Below are positions 6,608-7,583 of a DNA stretch of 7,583 nt, piece by piece. Position 1 is the stretch's first letter. Every line of letters starts with the position of its first letter. Source of the stretch: DATBDM01 sp036269915 (GTDB lineage: Bacteria > Actinomycetota > Thermoleophilia > Solirubrobacterales > Solirubrobacteraceae); contig DATBDM010000298.1 in assembly GCA_036269915.1 (NCBI GenBank), forward strand, positions 1-7,583, in the 5' to 3' direction. Under the pieces are notes generated by a model. It had not been told where the DNA came from, did no database searches, and saw only the letters and a list, made by a program, of their open reading frames with translations. The translations under genes and the position numbers were made by a program.

Positions 6608-6895
6608 ATGCGGCTCGACTCCCCACGCGCCCGCGAAGTGCTCGACCGCGTGCGCGCGACGCCCGAGGGCTTCGTGCGCGCCTACGGCGACGTCTCGCCG
6701 GGCGCGCCGCGCTTCGGCGGCGCGGTGCTGGCCGCCAGCCGCGATCCGTCGCTGCCGTGGCACCGGATCGTGCGGGCGGACGGCTCGCTCGCGCAAGGCT
6801 CCCGCCAGCGCGCGCTGCTCGAGGCCGAGGGGGTCCCGTTCGCCGGGGAGCGGGTGGACATGCACGTCGTGCGGCTGCCGCCGGACGCGTTCTAG
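6608..6895 (+). CDS. Alkyltransferase-like protein (ATL), MGMT-family fold without the acceptor Cys
   Basis: This 95-residue protein covers only the DNA-binding/active-site domain of O6-alkylguanine-DNA alkyltransferases. The family landmarks are TPEGFVRAYGDVSPG (18-32, with Y26 matching the Tyr that helps flip the base), R35 as the likely arginine finger in APRFGGAVLAA, and LPWHRIVRADGSL (49-61), where MGMT has PCHR. Trp51 takes the place of the methyl-accepting Cys. The ending RQRALLEAEGV (66-76) and ERVDM (81-85) is usual. Such ATLs, as known from fission yeast Atl1 and bacterial homologues, bind O6-alkylguanine without repairing it and flag the lesion to nucleotide excision repair. ATG 6608 is chosen; an in-frame ATG at 6590 would add MPDDGL and overlap the divergent DUF1028 start. 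YjbQ follows 27 bases downstream. Confidence 0.85.
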   Translation: MRLDSPRAREVLDRVRATPEGFVRAYGDVSPGAPRFGGAVLAASRDPSLPWHRIVRADGSLAQGSRQRALLEAEGVPFAGERVDMHVVRLPPDAF

Positions 6896-6908
6896 CGAAC
6901 GCCGGTAC

Positions 6909-6914
6909 TAGCCT
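6909..6914 (+). promoter_or_regulatory. Candidate -10 element (TAGCCT) for the YjbQ-like gene
   Basis: TAGCCT fits TAnnnT and lies 8 bases before the ATG at 6923, almost the same spacing as the TACCCT ahead of the Nudix gene. No Shine-Dalgarno is visible, so a leaderless or near-leaderless transcript is likely if this hexamer is used. It overlaps the alternative TTG start at 6914, which argues against that start. Confidence 0.35.
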
Positions 6915-6922
6915 TGCCGCCC

Positions 6923-7342
6923 ATGTGGCTGCAGCGCGAGATCCGCCTCGACCCCCGCCCGCGCGGCTTTCACCTGATCACGGGCGAGGTCGTGCGCGCC
7001 CTGCCCGAGCTCGGCGAGCTCGGCGTCGGCCTGCTACACGTGTTCATCCGGCACACCTCGGCGTCGCTGACGCTCAACGAGAACGCCTCGCCGGACGTGC
7101 GCGACGACTTCGGCGCGTTCTTCGACCACGCCGTCCCCGAGGACGCGCCGTACTGGACGCACACGCTGGAGGGCCCTGACGACATGCCCGCGCACATCAA
7201 GGCCTCCCTGCTCGGGCCGTCGCTCACGCTGCCCGTCGCGCGCGGGCGGCTCGCGATCGGCACCTGGCAGGGCATCTACCTCTGCGAGCACCGCGACCGC
7301 GGCGGCTCGCGGTCGCTCGTGGCGACGCTGCAGGGCGAGTAG
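6923..7342 (+). CDS. YjbQ/UPF0047 family protein
   Basis: This 139-residue protein spans the whole small UPF0047 domain. The hallmark blocks are GLLHVFIRHTSASLTLNEN (36-54), YWTHTLEGPDDMPAHIKAS (77-95) and GRLAIGTWQGIYLCEHRD (108-125), ending in VATLQGE. H44, H80 and H91 are conserved and are the likely metal or ligand contacts. E. coli YjbQ shows weak thiamine-phosphate synthase activity and the family is sometimes annotated that way, but its main role is unsettled. ATG 6923 is preferred over the TTG at 6914, since it directly precedes the conserved WLQREI start. It may be co-transcribed with the ATL gene 27 bases upstream or use its own candidate -10. Its stop is 6 bases from the convergent nucS stop. 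Family assignment is very secure. Confidence 0.92.
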   Translation: MWLQREIRLDPRPRGFHLITGEVVRALPELGELGVGLLHVFIRHTSASLTLNENASPDVRDDFGAFFDHAVPEDAPYWTHTLEGPDDMPAHIKASLLGPSLTLPVARGRLAIGTWQGIYLCEHRDRGGSRSLVATLQGE

Positions 7343-7348
7343 AGCTCG

Positions 7349-7583
7349 TCAGGAGCCGAAGAGGGTGAGCGCCGGCTCGCGCTCGCCGCGCAGCTGCTGC
7401 AGATCGACCTCGACCCAGTCGATCCCGCGCGCCTCGGCCAGCACGCGCGCCTGCGGCTTGACCGTCTGGGCGGCGAGCACGCCGCGGCAGTCGCTGGTCG
7501 CAGGGTCGAGCCGGATGCGCTCGAGGTAGCGCGCGAGCTGCTCGACGGCGTCGATCGTGCCGACGCGCTTGATCTCGACGGCG
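7349..7583 (-). CDS. nucS: Mismatch-specific endonuclease NucS/EndoMS (C-terminal part, cut by window edge)
   Basis: The last 77 residues and TGA stop (7351-7349) of a minus-strand gene are present; the N-terminal dimerisation and DNA-binding domain lies past the right edge. The fragment opens with AVEIKRVGTIDAVEQLARYL, in which E-I-K is the catalytic ExK of the RecB-like nuclease fold, followed by GVLAAQTVKPQARVLAEARG (about 34-53) and WVEVDLQQLRG. This pattern matches mycobacterial and corynebacterial NucS closely. NucS cleaves both strands at mismatches and provides the MutS/MutL-independent mismatch correction of many actinobacteria and archaea. The tail reads LTLFGS, resembling the LxLF sliding-clamp contact at the NucS C-terminus but with two extra residues. 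The full protein is usually about 220-250 residues, so about a third is visible. Confidence 0.9.
   Translation of the reverse strand, partial: AVEIKRVGTIDAVEQLARYLERIRLDPATSDCRGVLAAQTVKPQARVLAEARGIDWVEVDLQQLRGEREPALTLFGS

Noticed and set aside
6592..6609. ATG at 6609 as the DUF1028 start
   Set aside because: It adds six non-conserved residues and overlaps the ATL start codon; the conserved TYSIVARD block begins four residues after the ATG at 6591.
1..7583. Possible mobile element, prophage or defence system
   Set aside because: I looked for transposase or integrase motifs, terminal repeats, target duplications, CRISPR-like spacing and tRNA remnants on both strands and saw none; composition is even across the window and all genes are chromosomal in type.

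Overview
The window reads as high-GC chromosomal DNA of an actinobacterium. The best clues are a 2-oxoglutarate dehydrogenase in which the E2 acyltransferase and the E1 dehydrogenase are fused in one chain (the OdhA/Kgd arrangement of Actinomycetota) and the C-terminus of a NucS mismatch endonuclease, a protein of actinobacteria and archaea. The unusual fusion layout and the very short 5' leaders suggest a deep-branching class such as Thermoleophilia (Solirubrobacterales). That placement is inference. The genes are housekeeping-like. I see no mobile element, CRISPR array, tRNA or rRNA.

Layout, left to right. (1) The 5' end of a minus-strand FAD-linked oxidase resembling alkyl-DHAP synthase runs off the left edge. 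(2) Divergently from it, starting 15 bp away, come a Nudix hydrolase, a small three-helix membrane protein (DUF3817-like) overlapping it by one base, and, 9 bp later, the dominant gene. (3) That gene encodes a 1426-residue chain: lipoyl, lipoyl, peripheral subunit-binding domain, E2 catalytic domain, E1 dehydrogenase. (4) A GC-rich hairpin lies just after its stop. (5) A convergent minus-strand DUF1028 protein with a TPR-like tail follows. (6) Divergent from it (16 bp between starts) are an alkyltransferase-like protein with Trp in place of the methyl-accepting Cys and a YjbQ/UPF0047 protein. (7) The C-terminal 77 residues of NucS enter from the right edge on the minus strand, with the stop 6 bp from the YjbQ stop.

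The point of main interest is the 2-oxoglutarate dehydrogenase. Described actinobacterial OdhA/Kgd proteins lack lipoyl domains and borrow them from the E2 of pyruvate dehydrogenase. This one carries two lipoyl domains and a subunit-binding domain on the same chain as E2 and E1, so only a separate E3 (Lpd) would seem to be needed for the whole reaction. Secondary points are two almost touching divergent start pairs with possible leaderless promoters, and an alkylation-lesion sensor close to a mismatch endonuclease.
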